A stretch of DNA of 64,000 nucleotides, from positions 62,277 through 126,276 of the forward strand of contig NZ_LXVY01000006.1 in the NCBI RefSeq assembly GCF_001650735.1, read 5' to 3'. Source of the DNA: Sphingomonas sp. TDK1. GTDB lineage: Bacteria; Pseudomonadota; Alphaproteobacteria; Sphingomonadales; Sphingomonadaceae. The translations under genes and the position numbers were made by a program. Of the stretch, positions 48,258-57,774 are shown in pieces (within the stretch, counting starts at the first letter, position 1; every line of letters begins with the position of its first letter). The notes under the pieces are model-generated. The model was given only the letters and a program-made list of their open reading frames with translations. It searched no databases and had not been told where the DNA came from.

Positions 48258-51200
48258 CTACTCCCGCCCGAGCAGCACGCGGGCCTGGCCTGCGATCTGC
48301 GCGAGCATCGCGGCGTTCGGCACCGCCGACTGACGGGCGCGCCGAACCAGCGCGCTGAACTGGTCGACGCGGGCGCGGTGCTCGGCGAGCCATGCGTCCA
48401 CCGTCGCCTGCGGATCCTGGCCCTCGACGCGGCCGAGAAAGTCCAGGCGGAGCTGCTGGAAGTCGCGGGCGAGGCCGGCGATCAGCAAGCGCTCCCACAC
48501 ATCGCCGGTGGTGATCCGTGCCGCGGTCGCCTGCGCCCAGTCCAGGCCCAGCGCCTGGCCGAGCGAGGTGAAGGCGCGGGTGAGCACCAGTTCGTCGATG
48601 CCGCGCCGATGGCCGAGATCGGCCAGGCCGATGCAGCCGTCGAGCTCGAACACGTGCACGACCCGATCCACCAGTTCCCGCGGGGCGCCGGCCGCGGTGA
48701 GCTTGCTGCAGATCCGATCGGCCTGGGCGCGCACTTCGGTGAGCATCAGACTCTTGGTCTCGCGACCCAGCGCTTCGATGCCGGGCTTCAGCCGCGCGAT
48801 CACCTCGGCAGGGCTGGCGCCGGGGCGGGTGATGCGCAGCAGATCGGCGATCTGGCCGCGCACCGCCACCGCCAGCTCGTCGAGCAGCGCGACGCGGGCG
48901 CCTTCGCTGATCTCGGCGGTTTCCACGGCTTCCCACAGCGCGGGCAGGCCGAGCAGTCGTTCGGCGACGACGAACATCGCCGCGATGTCGCGCATCGCCG
49001 CGCCTTCTTCCTCGGCGAGCTCGAACGGGTGGAGCACGCCCAGGCGGTTTACCACGCGGTTGGCAAGCTTGGTCGCGACGATTTCGTTGCGCAGGCGATG
49101 TTCGTCGATCGCCTTGCCGAACCGCTCCTGCATCGCCTTCGGGAAGGCGGCATGAAGGTCGCCGACCAGCGCCGGATCATGGCCGAGGTCGCCCCTTTCA
49201 ATCGCGTCCTGCAATGCCAGCTTCGCCGAGGCGAGCAGCACTGCCAGCTCGGGCCGCGTGAGACCGCGGCCTTCCTGTGCGCGGCGCAGCAGATCCTCGT
49301 TGGAGCCTAGGCCTTCGACATTGCGATCCAGCCGACCGCTCGCCTCGAGAATCTCGATCACTCGTACATAGCTCGGCAAATCGAGCGCGCCGTCATTCTC
49401 CATGAAGGAGAGCGCTAGTGTCTGGAGGCGGTTATCCTCCAGCACCAGATGCGACACGTCGTCGGTCATCGACACGAGGAGCGCGTTGCGGTCCTCGAAG
49501 CCGAGCCGGCCTTCGATCATCTCGCGGTTGAGCGCGATCTTGATGTTGACCTCGTTGTCCGAGCAGTCGACGCCGGCCGAATTGTCGATGAAGTCGGTGT
49601 TGAGGCGGCCGCCGTTGCGGGCGAACGCGATGCGCGCCGCCTGCGTCACGCCCAGGTTCGCGCCTTCGCCCACCACCTGCGCGCGCACCTGCTCGGCATT
49701 GATGCGGATGCGGTCGTTGGCGGGGTCGCCCACCTCGCCGTTGCTCTCGCTCGCCGCCTTCAGATAGGTGCCGATGCCGCCGAACCACAGCAGCCCGACG
49801 CGCGCCTTGAGGATCGCGATCATCAGGCCGTTGGGATCGATGCTGTCGACATCAAGGTCGAGCAGCGCCTTTACCTGCGGGCTGAGCGGGATCGACTTTT
49901 CGGTGCGCGGGAACACGCCGCCGCCCTCGGAGATGAGGTCGGGGTTGTAATCCGCCCAGCTCGAGCGCGGCAGCGCGAACATGCGCGCCCGCTCCTCCCA
50001 GCTCTTCGCCGCATCCGGATTGGGATCGAGGAAGATGTGGCGATGGTCGAACGCGGCAACCAGCTTGATCGCCTTGGACAGCAGCATGCCGTTGCCGAAC
50101 ACGTCGCCCGACATGTCGCCCACGCCCGCCACGGTCACTGGTTCGGACTGGATGTCGGTGCCCATCTCCAGGAAGTGGCGGCGAACCGAGACCCACGCGC
50201 CCTTGGCGGTGATGCCCATCGCCTTGTGGTCGTAACCGACGCTACCGCCGGAGGCGAACGCGTCGCCCAGCCAGAAATTGCGCTCGATCGCCAGCGAGTT
50301 GGCGACGTCCGAGAAGGTCGCCGTGCCCTTGTCCGCCGCGACGACGAAATAGGGGTCGTTGCCGTCGAGGACGGTCACGCCTTCAGGATGGACGACATCG
50401 CCGGCGACGATGTTGTCGGTGATCGACAGCAGCGCGCGGATGAAGATGCGGTAGCTCTCGGTCCCTTCCGCCAGCCAGGCGTCGCGGTCGATGGCAGGCG
50501 AGGGGAGATGCTTCGGATAGAAGCCGCCCTTGGCGCCGGTCGGCACGATGACGGCATTCTTCACGCGCTGCGCCTTCATCAGGCCCAGGATCTCGGTGCG
50601 GAAGTCGTCGCGGCGATCGGACCAGCGCAGGCCGCCACGGGCGACCGGGCCGGCGCGCAGGTGGATGCCCTCGACGCGCGGGCTGTACACCCAGATTTCG
50701 CGCCAGGGGAGCGGAGCGGGGAGGCCCGGCACCTTGGCCGAATCGAGCTTGAAGGCCAGCGCCTCGGTTCCGGCGGGCGCGAACGCGTTGGTACGCAGCG
50801 TGGCCAGCACCACGCCCTTGAACAGGCGCAGGATGCGATCATCGTCGATCGCGCTGACCTGGGCGAGGCCGAGGTCGATCGCGCGCTCGGCATCTGCGAT
50901 CGCTTCAGCATCGCCGCCGCGGGCGGGGTCGTGCGCGGCTTCGAACCGCTCGACTAGCGCGGTGGCGACCAGCGGCGCGCGGCGCAGCGCGTCGACCACG
51001 GTGCCCAGCCCGTAGAGCATGCCGGTCTGGCGCAGATAGCGGAACCAGGCGCGCAGCAGCACCACCGCCGCCGGGCTGAGGCCCGCCTCGACGATGAGCC
51101 GGTTGAACAGGTCGTTCTCCGCCTGCCCCTGCAGCACTGCAGCCACCGCGGCCTCGACGATCGCCGGGTCCTGGTCCAGCATGTCGCTGTGCGTCGCCGG

Positions 51201-52880
51201 CTCGACCTTGAAGTCGTGGATGAAAGCGCCGTTGGTCAGCTCGGTCGGCACTTCCTCGAGCACGCGGAAGCCGAAATTCTCGAACGCGGGGACCGCGTCG
51301 GACAGCGCCAGTGCCCCGCCCAGGCGGTACAGCTTGATCCGGTATTTGCCGGGCTCTCCCTGCAGCGGCACGATCCGCACCGAACGGGCATGCTCGTCCT
51401 CGAGCCCCCCGATCCGCACCATGTCCTGTGCGGCTTCCTCGGGCGTGTGGGTGAGGCGGTAGACATCGGGGAAGGCGTTGGCGAGGCGCAGCGACAGGCG
51501 CGCGGCGCCGCTGCCGGCGATCTCGCTCAAGCAGGCTTCCACCGCCGGTGCCCAACCGCGCACCATGCGGGCGATGCGCGCGTCGAGCTCGTCCTCGTCC
51601 GGCATCGTCGTGTCGCCGCGCAGATCGAGCGTGTAGCGCAGCTGCGCCAGCACGCCGTCCTCCAGCGCGATCGACCAGTTGATCATCTTGGCATGTGCGG
51701 CCTCGACCAGCATGTTGCCGATCGTCTCGCGGTGGCCGGCGGCAACCTGCTCGCGCGGCAGCCAGACAAAGGCGAACAGGTGACGGCCCAGCGTGCTGCG
51801 CACCAGCACCAGCTTCGAGCGCGGCCGATCCGCGACCGACATCGCGGTGAGCACCAGGCTCTCCAGCGCTTCCAGATCGAAGGCGGTGGTCAGATCGTGC
51901 GGCAGGCCGGTGAGGGCATGCGTCATCGCCTTGCCGGTATGGCCCGAGGGATCGAAGCCGAACTTCGATTCGAGCATCTCCAGCCGGCCGCGCAGCATCG
52001 GCACCATTGCGGGAGGCGTATTGAGCGCCTGGCTGGTCCACAGCCCGTAATGGATCGACAGGCCGGTGACTTCCTGCCCGGTCATCAGCGGCGTGACGAC
52101 GATGTCGAGCGGCACGCGGCGATGGACGGAGGAGGTGGCGTTGGACTTGAGGAGCAGCGGGATCTCGCCGCCCATTTCGAAATAGTCGACGGCGAGCTTG
52201 CGCGAGGTGTCGGCGAGCAGCGGCACTTCATGGGTGTAGCGGGCAAGGCCGATCTGGTCGCTGCTCTCGCCGCCGACCGACCATTTCTCATGCCCGAGCA
52301 GCGTCATCGCGTCGTCGGCGAACCAGCGGAGCAGCGCCTCGCCCTCGCGCGAAGGAACCCGCGCGCCGTCGATCGACAGCGCCTGCTGGAGCGGTCGCCA
52401 GTCCGAGACGACGTCGCGGACATGCTCGAGCACGCGCTCGATCTCGCTGGTCAGCGCGCGGCGGGTACGGGCGTCGGCGCGCTCCATCTCGATGTAGATC
52501 ATCGATTCGGGCTGCGAATCCTTCGCCTTCTCGCCGATATCGGTCACCACGCCCTTGGCGTCGCGCTCGACCGGCAGAATCGGGTGAATGATGCGGAAGA
52601 TGCTCAGGTCGAACGAAGCGATCGCCGCCGCGATCGAGTCGACCAGGAACGGCATGTCGTCGTTGATCACGGCGAGCCGCATCTTGCGGCTGGCATCGTC
52701 CTGATAGGTTTCGAGATTGAGCCTTACGGTCTGCGGCGGGCGTTCCGCTGCCGTTTCCGCGACGAACCGCGCTACTTCCGTGCGCTCGGTATCGTCCAGT
52801 CCTTCCAGCTCTCCGGGTAGCGCGCCTTCGAAGATACGTTCCTCAAAGGCCTGCATGATCTTTTTTTCGAGGTTCTTCAT
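48258..52880 (-). CDS. gdhB: NAD-specific glutamate dehydrogenase, large type
   Basis: 1540 residues, the ~180-kDa GDH class that oxidises glutamate to 2-oxoglutarate with NAD. The long N-terminal regulatory region contains ACT-like folds (LAVINDDMPFLVDSIAAAIASFDLSIFRIIHPIL). The catalytic domain has GPVARGGLRWSDRRDDFRTEILGLMKAQRVKNAVIVPTGAKGGFYPK, GDMSGDVFGNGML and the WFGGIGTYLKA / VVGEGANLGVTQAARI coenzyme part. Start ATG 52880, with a CGGATCC box before it. The gene is monocistronic. Confidence 0.97.
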   Translation of the reverse strand: MKNLEKKIMQAFEERIFEGALPGELEGLDDTERTEVARFVAETAAERPPQTVRLNLETYQDDASRKMRLAVINDDMPFLVDSIAAAIASFDLSIFRIIHPILPVERDAKGVVTDIGEKAKDSQPESMIYIEMERADARTRRALTSEIERVLEHVRDVVSDWRPLQQALSIDGARVPSREGEALLRWFADDAMTLLGHEKWSVGGESSDQIGLARYTHEVPLLADTSRKLAVDYFEMGGEIPLLLKSNATSSVHRRVPLDIVVTPLMTGQEVTGLSIHYGLWTSQALNTPPAMVPMLRGRLEMLESKFGFDPSGHTGKAMTHALTGLPHDLTTAFDLEALESLVLTAMSVADRPRSKLVLVRSTLGRHLFAFVWLPREQVAAGHRETIGNMLVEAAHAKMINWSIALEDGVLAQLRYTLDLRGDTTMPDEDELDARIARMVRGWAPAVEACLSEIAGSGAARLSLRLANAFPDVYRLTHTPEEAAQDMVRIGGLEDEHARSVRIVPLQGEPGKYRIKLYRLGGALALSDAVPAFENFGFRVLEEVPTELTNGAFIHDFKVEPATHSDMLDQDPAIVEAAVAAVLQGQAENDLFNRLIVEAGLSPAAVVLLRAWFRYLRQTGMLYGLGTVVDALRRAPLVATALVERFEAAHDPARGGDAEAIADAERAIDLGLAQVSAIDDDRILRLFKGVVLATLRTNAFAPAGTEALAFKLDSAKVPGLPAPLPWREIWVYSPRVEGIHLRAGPVARGGLRWSDRRDDFRTEILGLMKAQRVKNAVIVPTGAKGGFYPKHLPSPAIDRDAWLAEGTESYRIFIRALLSITDNIVAGDVVHPEGVTVLDGNDPYFVVAADKGTATFSDVANSLAIERNFWLGDAFASGGSVGYDHKAMGITAKGAWVSVRRHFLEMGTDIQSEPVTVAGVGDMSGDVFGNGMLLSKAIKLVAAFDHRHIFLDPNPDAAKSWEERARMFALPRSSWADYNPDLISEGGGVFPRTEKSIPLSPQVKALLDLDVDSIDPNGLMIAILKARVGLLWFGGIGTYLKAASESNGEVGDPANDRIRINAEQVRAQVVGEGANLGVTQAARIAFARNGGRLNTDFIDNSAGVDCSDNEVNIKIALNREMIEGRLGFEDRNALLVSMTDDVSHLVLEDNRLQTLALSFMENDGALDLPSYVRVIEILEASGRLDRNVEGLGSNEDLLRRAQEGRGLTRPELAVLLASAKLALQDAIERGDLGHDPALVGDLHAAFPKAMQERFGKAIDEHRLRNEIVATKLANRVVNRLGVLHPFELAEEEGAAMRDIAAMFVVAERLLGLPALWEAVETAEISEGARVALLDELAVAVRGQIADLLRITRPGASPAEVIARLKPGIEALGRETKSLMLTEVRAQADRICSKLTAAGAPRELVDRVVHVFELDGCIGLADLGHRRGIDELVLTRAFTSLGQALGLDWAQATAARITTGDVWERLLIAGLARDFQQLRLDFLGRVEGQDPQATVDAWLAEHRARVDQFSALVRRARQSAVPNAAMLAQIAGQARVLLGRE

Positions 52881-52995
52881 GGATCCGGCTATGCTCCCGG
52901 TAAAAGGTCACCTCAAGTCTGGAAAATCCGGTAGGAAAGGCGCAGAAGCGCCCTCCGCCGCGCTGTGACTCCCGCATGACTCGGGCGGCGCGGCC

Positions 52996-54258
52996 TCAGG
53001 CGGCCGCGCGCCGAACGGCCCGGTCGGTCAACTGGGCGTCGTCTTCCAGCTTGGCGATGATGTCGAGGCCCTGGTCGCTTGCGCGGGCCAGGAGCAGCAC
53101 GAATTCCGCATCGCCGGCCTGCATCGCCACACGTGCCAGCGGCGCGCGCGTACGCAGCGTCTCCGTGGCTCTGGCGAGCGCGGCTGGGCGACGATCGCCT
53201 GCCTGCGCGGCGCGCAGTTCGCGCTCGGCATTCACCACGCCCTTGATGCCGCCCGGGGTGATTTCAAGAAACGCGTCGAGCCCGCCGCTCGGCACCGCAA
53301 GGCGTTTGGCATGGGTGAGCACTGTCGCGAACTCGGCGAGCCGCGTCTTGTCGTAATCGGCGCCGAAGACCAGCTTGACCACCGGCGTCATCGGCGCGCG
53401 CGCCTGGGCGGCGATCCCTGCCTCGGCCAGCAGGGCGGCATAGCTTTCGCCGTCGCGCTCCGCCGCCAGCGCGAAGCCATAAGCGCGATCCAGCGCGCGG
53501 TAGAGTGCGGCGCGGCCCCGAAGGTCGGAGGCGCGCGCGGCTGCCGCCGATTCGCGGGCGAGCATCAGCTGGTCGGCGAGCGGCGACGCCATTTCGGTGT
53601 GCGGCAGGTCGCCGGTGGCGGGCGCTTCCAGCCCCGCGCTCGGGCCATCGGCCCAGATCGACTGAGTCGGCGCAGCAGGCGGCGCGGCCCGGCGCGATGC
53701 TTCGACCTCGGCATCCAGTCGGGCCTGCATCTCGGCGTCGACGACTTCCTTCCAGTTGATCACGCCGTAGATGAAGTCGATCTTCTCGGGGTCTGATGCG
53801 AACGGCATCAGGATGCCGCGGTAGAACATCTGGTGCCCGCGCTGGCCGACGAACTCGGCCTCGAAGCCGATCGGGGCGCGATTGGCGATGATCTGGAGAT
53901 AATGGTCGGTAAGCCGCGACAGCAGCGAACGGCTCGGCACTTCGCCCACATGGGCGATCGGCCCTTCGATGCCGCATTCTTCCCGGAGCGCGGTGCCCAG
54001 ATAGCGGATCGCCGGATTCTCGATGCCGGCCGTGAAATCGAGCAGCACGCTGTTGGGGCCGAAATCGGCGATGTTTTCGGGGTCGAGATCCTGGATGGCG
54101 GGATAGGGGCGCCCGCGCAGCAGCGCGACCCAGTGATTATAGGCGCGCACATGCATGCGACGCTCGTCGCCGCCGATCGCAACGGGGCGCTCGTCGATCG
54201 CCTCGTCCTGCGCGGGCTCGGGGTCGGTCGGACGATTGATGCCGCGAGCCATGTTCAT
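52996..54258 (-). CDS. PAS-domain protein, 420 aa
   Basis: Residues 30-170 form a PAS_5-like domain seen in alphaproteobacteria: HVRAYNHWVALLRGRPYPAIQDLDPENIADFGPNSVLLDF ... RGILMPFASDPEKIDFIYGVINWKEV. A low-complexity Ala/Pro linker follows, then a helical C-terminal half with no recognised output domain (AREPIA-type ADQLMLARESAAAARASDLRGRAALYRALDRAYGFALAAERDGESYAALLAEAG). Role in sensing is likely, but the partner is unknown. It is the last minus-strand gene before the tRNA. Confidence 0.8.
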   Translation of the reverse strand: MNMARGINRPTDPEPAQDEAIDERPVAIGGDERRMHVRAYNHWVALLRGRPYPAIQDLDPENIADFGPNSVLLDFTAGIENPAIRYLGTALREECGIEGPIAHVGEVPSRSLLSRLTDHYLQIIANRAPIGFEAEFVGQRGHQMFYRGILMPFASDPEKIDFIYGVINWKEVVDAEMQARLDAEVEASRRAAPPAAPTQSIWADGPSAGLEAPATGDLPHTEMASPLADQLMLARESAAAARASDLRGRAALYRALDRAYGFALAAERDGESYAALLAEAGIAAQARAPMTPVVKLVFGADYDKTRLAEFATVLTHAKRLAVPSGGLDAFLEITPGGIKGVVNAERELRAAQAGDRRPAALARATETLRTRAPLARVAMQAGDAEFVLLLARASDQGLDIIAKLEDDAQLTDRAVRRAAA

Positions 54259-54474
54259 GCGGATGCTCCACTGCGGGCGAGGCCCGAAAACGCTGATCCG
54301 GCGCCTTGTGCAGGGTCCATGGTAAATGCTGCGTAAAAGGGCGCTACGGAAAAGCCGCGGGATGCTGGAGGCCGGAAGAAAGTTCGCGGTCGCGCAAGGA
54401 GGTGCTTGCCAGCGCCGATAACGACTGGTAAGCGCGCCCTCCTCCGGGCAGACCAGCGCCCGGCAGCACCGTGT

Positions 54475-54550
54475 GCCGCTTTAGCTCAGCTGGTAGAGCA
54501 TCGCATTCGTAATGCGGGGGTCACAGGTTCGAGTCCTGTAAGCGGCACCA
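54475..54550 (+). tRNA. tRNA-Thr (anticodon CGT)
   Basis: A complete cloverleaf: acceptor GCCGCTT pairs with AAGCGGC, the D arm is GCTC-AGCTGGTA-GAGC, the anticodon loop TTCGTAA has CGT at 54508-54510 (reads ACG), and the T arm is CAGG-TTCGAGT-CCTG. CCA is encoded (54548-54550). An integrase follows 151 nt downstream, so the 3' end is the likely attachment site. Confidence 0.98.
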
Positions 54551-54639
54551 GTACATCTAGAGAACATCGCTAGAAAACCCCAGAAAACTGCGATAAAATG
54601 GGCCTGACGCGGTCCCATATTTTCTCATTATGTTCCGCT

Positions 54640-54701
54640 GTGGCCCACTCAAAAGGGGCCACGAATCATGGGGCCACGAACGCTTCAGGAGCCGTGGCCC
54701 C
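54640..54701. promoter_or_regulatory. GGGCCAC repeat cluster before the integrase
   Basis: Two direct copies of GGGGCCACGAA (54655-54665, 54670-54680; 15 bp apart) are flanked by inverted copies GTGGCCC (54640-54646) and CGTGGCCCC (54693-54701). The last abuts the integrase ATG, and the Shine-Dalgarno AGGAG (54687-54691) sits in the loop of a possible 9-bp hairpin (54672-54680 region with 54693-54701). Candidate operator or integrase arm sites. Confidence 0.5.
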
Positions 54702-55919
54702 ATGCTTACCGTGGTCCAGATTCGAGCGCTTCAGCCGGCACCCCGGCCCTTCAAGGTTTTCGACTCCGACGGGCTCTATCTGCTCGTTCAACCCAGCGGC
54801 GCCCTGCTCTGGCGGTTCCGCTATCGCTGCTGCGGGATCGAGCGGAAGCTGTCGCTCGGCAGCTTCCCCGACGTATCGCTCCAGCAGGCGCGGCGGGCGC
54901 GGGACTTGGCGAAGGCCGAGCTCGACGACGGGATCGATCCGGTTGAGGAGAAGCGGCAGAAGCGCCTCCAAGCGGAATTGGCGGCGAAGACCACCTTCGA
55001 GGTCGTCGCGAAGGAGTATATCGAAAAGATGGAGCGGGAGGGGAAGTCGGCGGCCACCCTCAAGAAGGCGCACTGGTTTCTGGAACTGCTAGCGGGCATC
55101 GCCCGGCGGCCTATCGCGGCGATAACCCCGCACGAAATGCTCGACGTGCTGAAGCGGGTCGAGCGCCGAGGGCATCATGAAACGGCGGTGCGGCTGCGCT
55201 CCTTCGCAGGCCGCGTGTTCCGCTATGGCTTCGCAACGCTACGCACCGAAAAGAACCCGGCGGACATTCTCCGGGGGGCGCTGACCGTACCTCGTGTGAA
55301 GCACCACGCCGCGATCGTTGAACCGAAGAAGGTCGGGGAACTGCTTCGCGCGATCGAAGACTATCAGGGGCGCCCCGAAACGCTCTACGCGCTGCGGATC
55401 GCACCGCACGTGTTCCTCCGGCCGGGTGAGCTCCGGCAGGCGAAATGGAGCGAGATCGACTTCGCCGAGAAGGTGTGGCGCGTGCCCGCAGAGCGCATGA
55501 AGATGAAGCAGCCGCACGCTGTGCCGCTATCCCGGCAGGTGCTGTATCTGCTTCAGGATCTGCGGTCGCTTGCCCGCTCAAGCGAATTCCTGTTTCCCGC
55601 GCTGCACACGACGTTGCGTCCGATCTCCGACAACACGTTGAATGTCGCACTTCGGCGCCTGGGCTTTGAGCATGACGAAATGACCAGCCACGGCTTCCGG
55701 GCCATGGCGAGCACGCTGCTCAATGAATCCGGCCTTTGGCACCCCGATGCGATCGAGCGTGCGTTGGCCCATGGCGAACGGGATCGCGTCCGAGCAGCCT
55801 ATCATCGTGGCGCGCATTGGGAGGAACGCGTTCGCATGGCGCAGTGGTGGTCGGACTATCTCGACCAACTGCGGGTAGGGGGCACGGTAATCAAGGCTAA
55901 ATTCAAGAAGCGCGGTTGA
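54702..55919 (+). CDS. P4-type tyrosine site-specific integrase
   Basis: 405 residues from ATG 54702. It has the N-terminal DUF4102 arm-binding domain (FDSDGLYLLVQPSGALLWRFRYR ... LGSFPDVSLQQARRARDLAKAELDDGIDP), a core-binding SAM-like domain (about 98-185), and a catalytic domain with R240 in FLRPGELRQAKW, H330-x-x-R333 in SHGFRAMAST, H357 and Y367 in AYHRG, so all catalytic residues are present. It lies just after tRNA-Thr in the same orientation, as in genomic islands inserted at tRNA 3' ends. No excisionase gene is recognised beside it. Confidence 0.96.
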   Translation: MLTVVQIRALQPAPRPFKVFDSDGLYLLVQPSGALLWRFRYRCCGIERKLSLGSFPDVSLQQARRARDLAKAELDDGIDPVEEKRQKRLQAELAAKTTFEVVAKEYIEKMEREGKSAATLKKAHWFLELLAGIARRPIAAITPHEMLDVLKRVERRGHHETAVRLRSFAGRVFRYGFATLRTEKNPADILRGALTVPRVKHHAAIVEPKKVGELLRAIEDYQGRPETLYALRIAPHVFLRPGELRQAKWSEIDFAEKVWRVPAERMKMKQPHAVPLSRQVLYLLQDLRSLARSSEFLFPALHTTLRPISDNTLNVALRRLGFEHDEMTSHGFRAMASTLLNESGLWHPDAIERALAHGERDRVRAAYHRGAHWEERVRMAQWWSDYLDQLRVGGTVIKAKFKKRG

Positions 55920-56464
55920 AGTCGGCCTAATCGGTTGCAGGAATCGAACGGATCACAATGCGCTCATCAACACAAGTACTTACCGCGCTGCAGCAAAAAC
56001 GGGGCCCCAGGGGTCAGGCCCCACTCCCCTTTTCGTAAATCGGGTTCGAAGCACAAACGTGATCGGGTTGGGCAACTACGAACGTCGGAGATGTGCCATG
56101 ATCGCTCGGCAGCCTCGACCAGAATGCGTCGTTTGGCGATAGGCCTGGCAACGGCAGCGTCTCTATCGCGGCCTGAGTCAACAGGAACACGCCACTCTCC
56201 GCCGTCGCGAGTGCGCCAGTCATGACGGATAGGCAAGCGACGAAGCCCGACGCGCTTCGGTCAACGTGCGCGCGTGCATCGAGGCAGCGCGCGTGCATTT
56301 TGGTGGGCTGGATCTGACCGATGATACGGCGAAGTTTAGGTTTTTATCCATCGCGTCAGCGGATCTTAAGTATTTTTTTGCTTTGTGCCTGGGAAGTATT
56401 TTTCCTATATGCATGGTAAATTATTTGCGGGACACTGCTTCTGTATTAGACTGGGAAGCGAATT
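55920..56464. other. 545-bp gap after the integrase, partly AT-rich
   Basis: No confident gene. A hairpin (GGGGCC 56001-56006 / GGCCCC 56017-56022) with CCCCTTTTCG beyond may end the integrase transcript. 56320-56470 is clearly richer in A and T than its surroundings. Short open frames here (for example 56014-56298 minus, 56266-56484 plus) lack recognisable motifs and may be relics of lost island genes. Confidence 0.5.
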
Positions 56465-57244
56465 TTATAACGCAGAGGCGATGACGTAGCCGCCAACACT
56501 GATCACGACGGCAGCGAATCCACGTTCTAACAGTCCCTTCCTGGCGCCGAGCATTTTGCCCAGCGATATTCCTGCCAGCGTCCCGCCAACCCCGCCCATG
56601 ATCAGCACCGCCGTTACGCTCCAGTCGACCAGACCGGACAGGGCGTAGGAGGTCGCCGTCGTGAGACCGAGCGCGCTCACCACGACCAGCGATGTGCCGA
56701 TCGCGAAGGGGAGGGGCATGGCCGTCGCGAGGATCAGCCCGGGCACGATCAGAAATCCGCCGCCGATCCCGAAGAAGCCAGCCGCCAGCCCGACGGCGAG
56801 GCCAATCGGTACAAGCCGGGGCAGCAGCGTCGCGGCGCTGCTGCGGGTGAGGCGGACGTCGGGAGCCTCGGTTGCGCGGCGCTTGCGTAGCATGGACAGG
56901 CCGACGCCGATCATCAGCAGCCCGAACAGGACAAGCAGCCGCTTGCCGTCGAACGCCTTGCCGAGTTCTGCGCCCAATGCCGCGCCGATCATGCCCGAGA
57001 CTGCGAAGACGCCGGCGCATCGCCATTTCACGCGTCCGGCCCGGGCATGGCCGAGAAGGCTAGCGAGCGCGTTGACCGTGACGGCAACCGCAGCGGTGCC
57101 GATCGCGGCGTGCGGCGATCCGACGCCGACGACGTAGACCAGCAGGGGTACGGCGAGGATCGATCCTCCCCCGCCGACCAGGCCGAGGACCAGACCGATC
57201 ACGCCTCCGGAGGCGAGCGTGGCGAGAAGCGTGGCGGTGTCCAT
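56465..57244 (-). CDS. TauE/SafE sulfite exporter-type permease
   Basis: 259 residues with about eight membrane segments and the TauE/SafE glycine-rich motifs GLVLGLVGGGGSILAVPLLVYVVG near the N-terminus and GLAAGFFGIGGGFLIVPGLILA in the second half. Such permeases export sulfite or other sulfur-containing anions. It follows the rhodanese gene by 7 nt in the ArsR-led operon, implying disposal of products of persulfide oxidation. Confidence 0.9.
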   Translation of the reverse strand: MDTATLLATLASGGVIGLVLGLVGGGGSILAVPLLVYVVGVGSPHAAIGTAAVAVTVNALASLLGHARAGRVKWRCAGVFAVSGMIGAALGAELGKAFDGKRLLVLFGLLMIGVGLSMLRKRRATEAPDVRLTRSSAATLLPRLVPIGLAVGLAAGFFGIGGGFLIVPGLILATAMPLPFAIGTSLVVVSALGLTTATSYALSGLVDWSVTAVLIMGGVGGTLAGISLGKMLGARKGLLERGFAAVVISVGGYVIASAL

Positions 57245-57251
57245 TCTCGCC

Positions 57252-57770
57252 TCAAGCGCCTGCGCGCCGATTCCAAGGCATCAACCGCAACAGGTTTGCC
57301 ATCCCGCACCAGCCGGTACTGCCGGCGAACATCAGCCCTGCGCCGATAAAGGCCGACAGGCCGATAAATCCCGGGGCGACGAAGAGGCTGAGCAGCACTC
57401 CGGCCAGCACCAGCGCGCCTGCCGTGATTTGCACCTGGCGCATGATCTCGATCGGTTGCGAAGGGTCGGCGATCACGGGATGGCCTGCCGTCCGCCATGC
57501 ATCGATGCCGCCTGCGAGGACATAGGACGGGGCGTCTCCTGCCGCCGCGCGGAGCTGTGCCACATTCGTTGCGGTGCGCATGCCGGACCGGCAGTGGAAG
57601 ATGACCTGGCGCCCGTCGCGGGGCAGCTCGCCGATCCGCTCGAGCGGAAGGTGCAACGCACCGGGGATGCGCGCGCGGGCATGCTCGTCGGCGCCGCGAA
57701 TGTCGACCAGTCGCGCGCCGGCCTCGATCGCGGCGCGGGTGTCGGCGGGGGAAAGGGGTGCAAGCGTCAT
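57252..57770 (-). CDS. rhodanese with DUF2892-like membrane tail
   Basis: 172 residues from ATG 57770. Residues 8-100 form a rhodanese domain with active-site HCRSGMR (C60), which carries a persulfide. Two hydrophobic helices (about 120-140 and 145-160) match the DUF2892 inner-membrane domain. This fusion is typical of sulfide-stress operons, moving sulfane sulfur at the membrane. It lies 4 nt after the ArsR-type regulator and 7 nt before the exporter. Confidence 0.93.
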   Translation of the reverse strand: MTLAPLSPADTRAAIEAGARLVDIRGADEHARARIPGALHLPLERIGELPRDGRQVIFHCRSGMRTATNVAQLRAAAGDAPSYVLAGGIDAWRTAGHPVIADPSQPIEIMRQVQITAGALVLAGVLLSLFVAPGFIGLSAFIGAGLMFAGSTGWCGMANLLRLMPWNRRAGA

Positions 57771-57774
57771 CGCA

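Noticed and set aside
51189..52820. A 543-codon plus-strand frame opposite gdh
   Set aside because: Antisense shadow of the glutamate dehydrogenase.
55930..55955. Minus-strand segment resembling a tRNA T arm (GTTCGATTCCTG), about 15 of 20 matches to the tRNA-Thr 3' end
   Set aside because: It is in inverted orientation relative to the tRNA and diverged, so it cannot serve as the direct-repeat attachment site; likely chance or an old relic.
56014..56298. 94-codon minus-strand frame after the integrase
   Set aside because: No motif, no good ribosome binding site and unusual composition; kept only as a note within the gap entry.
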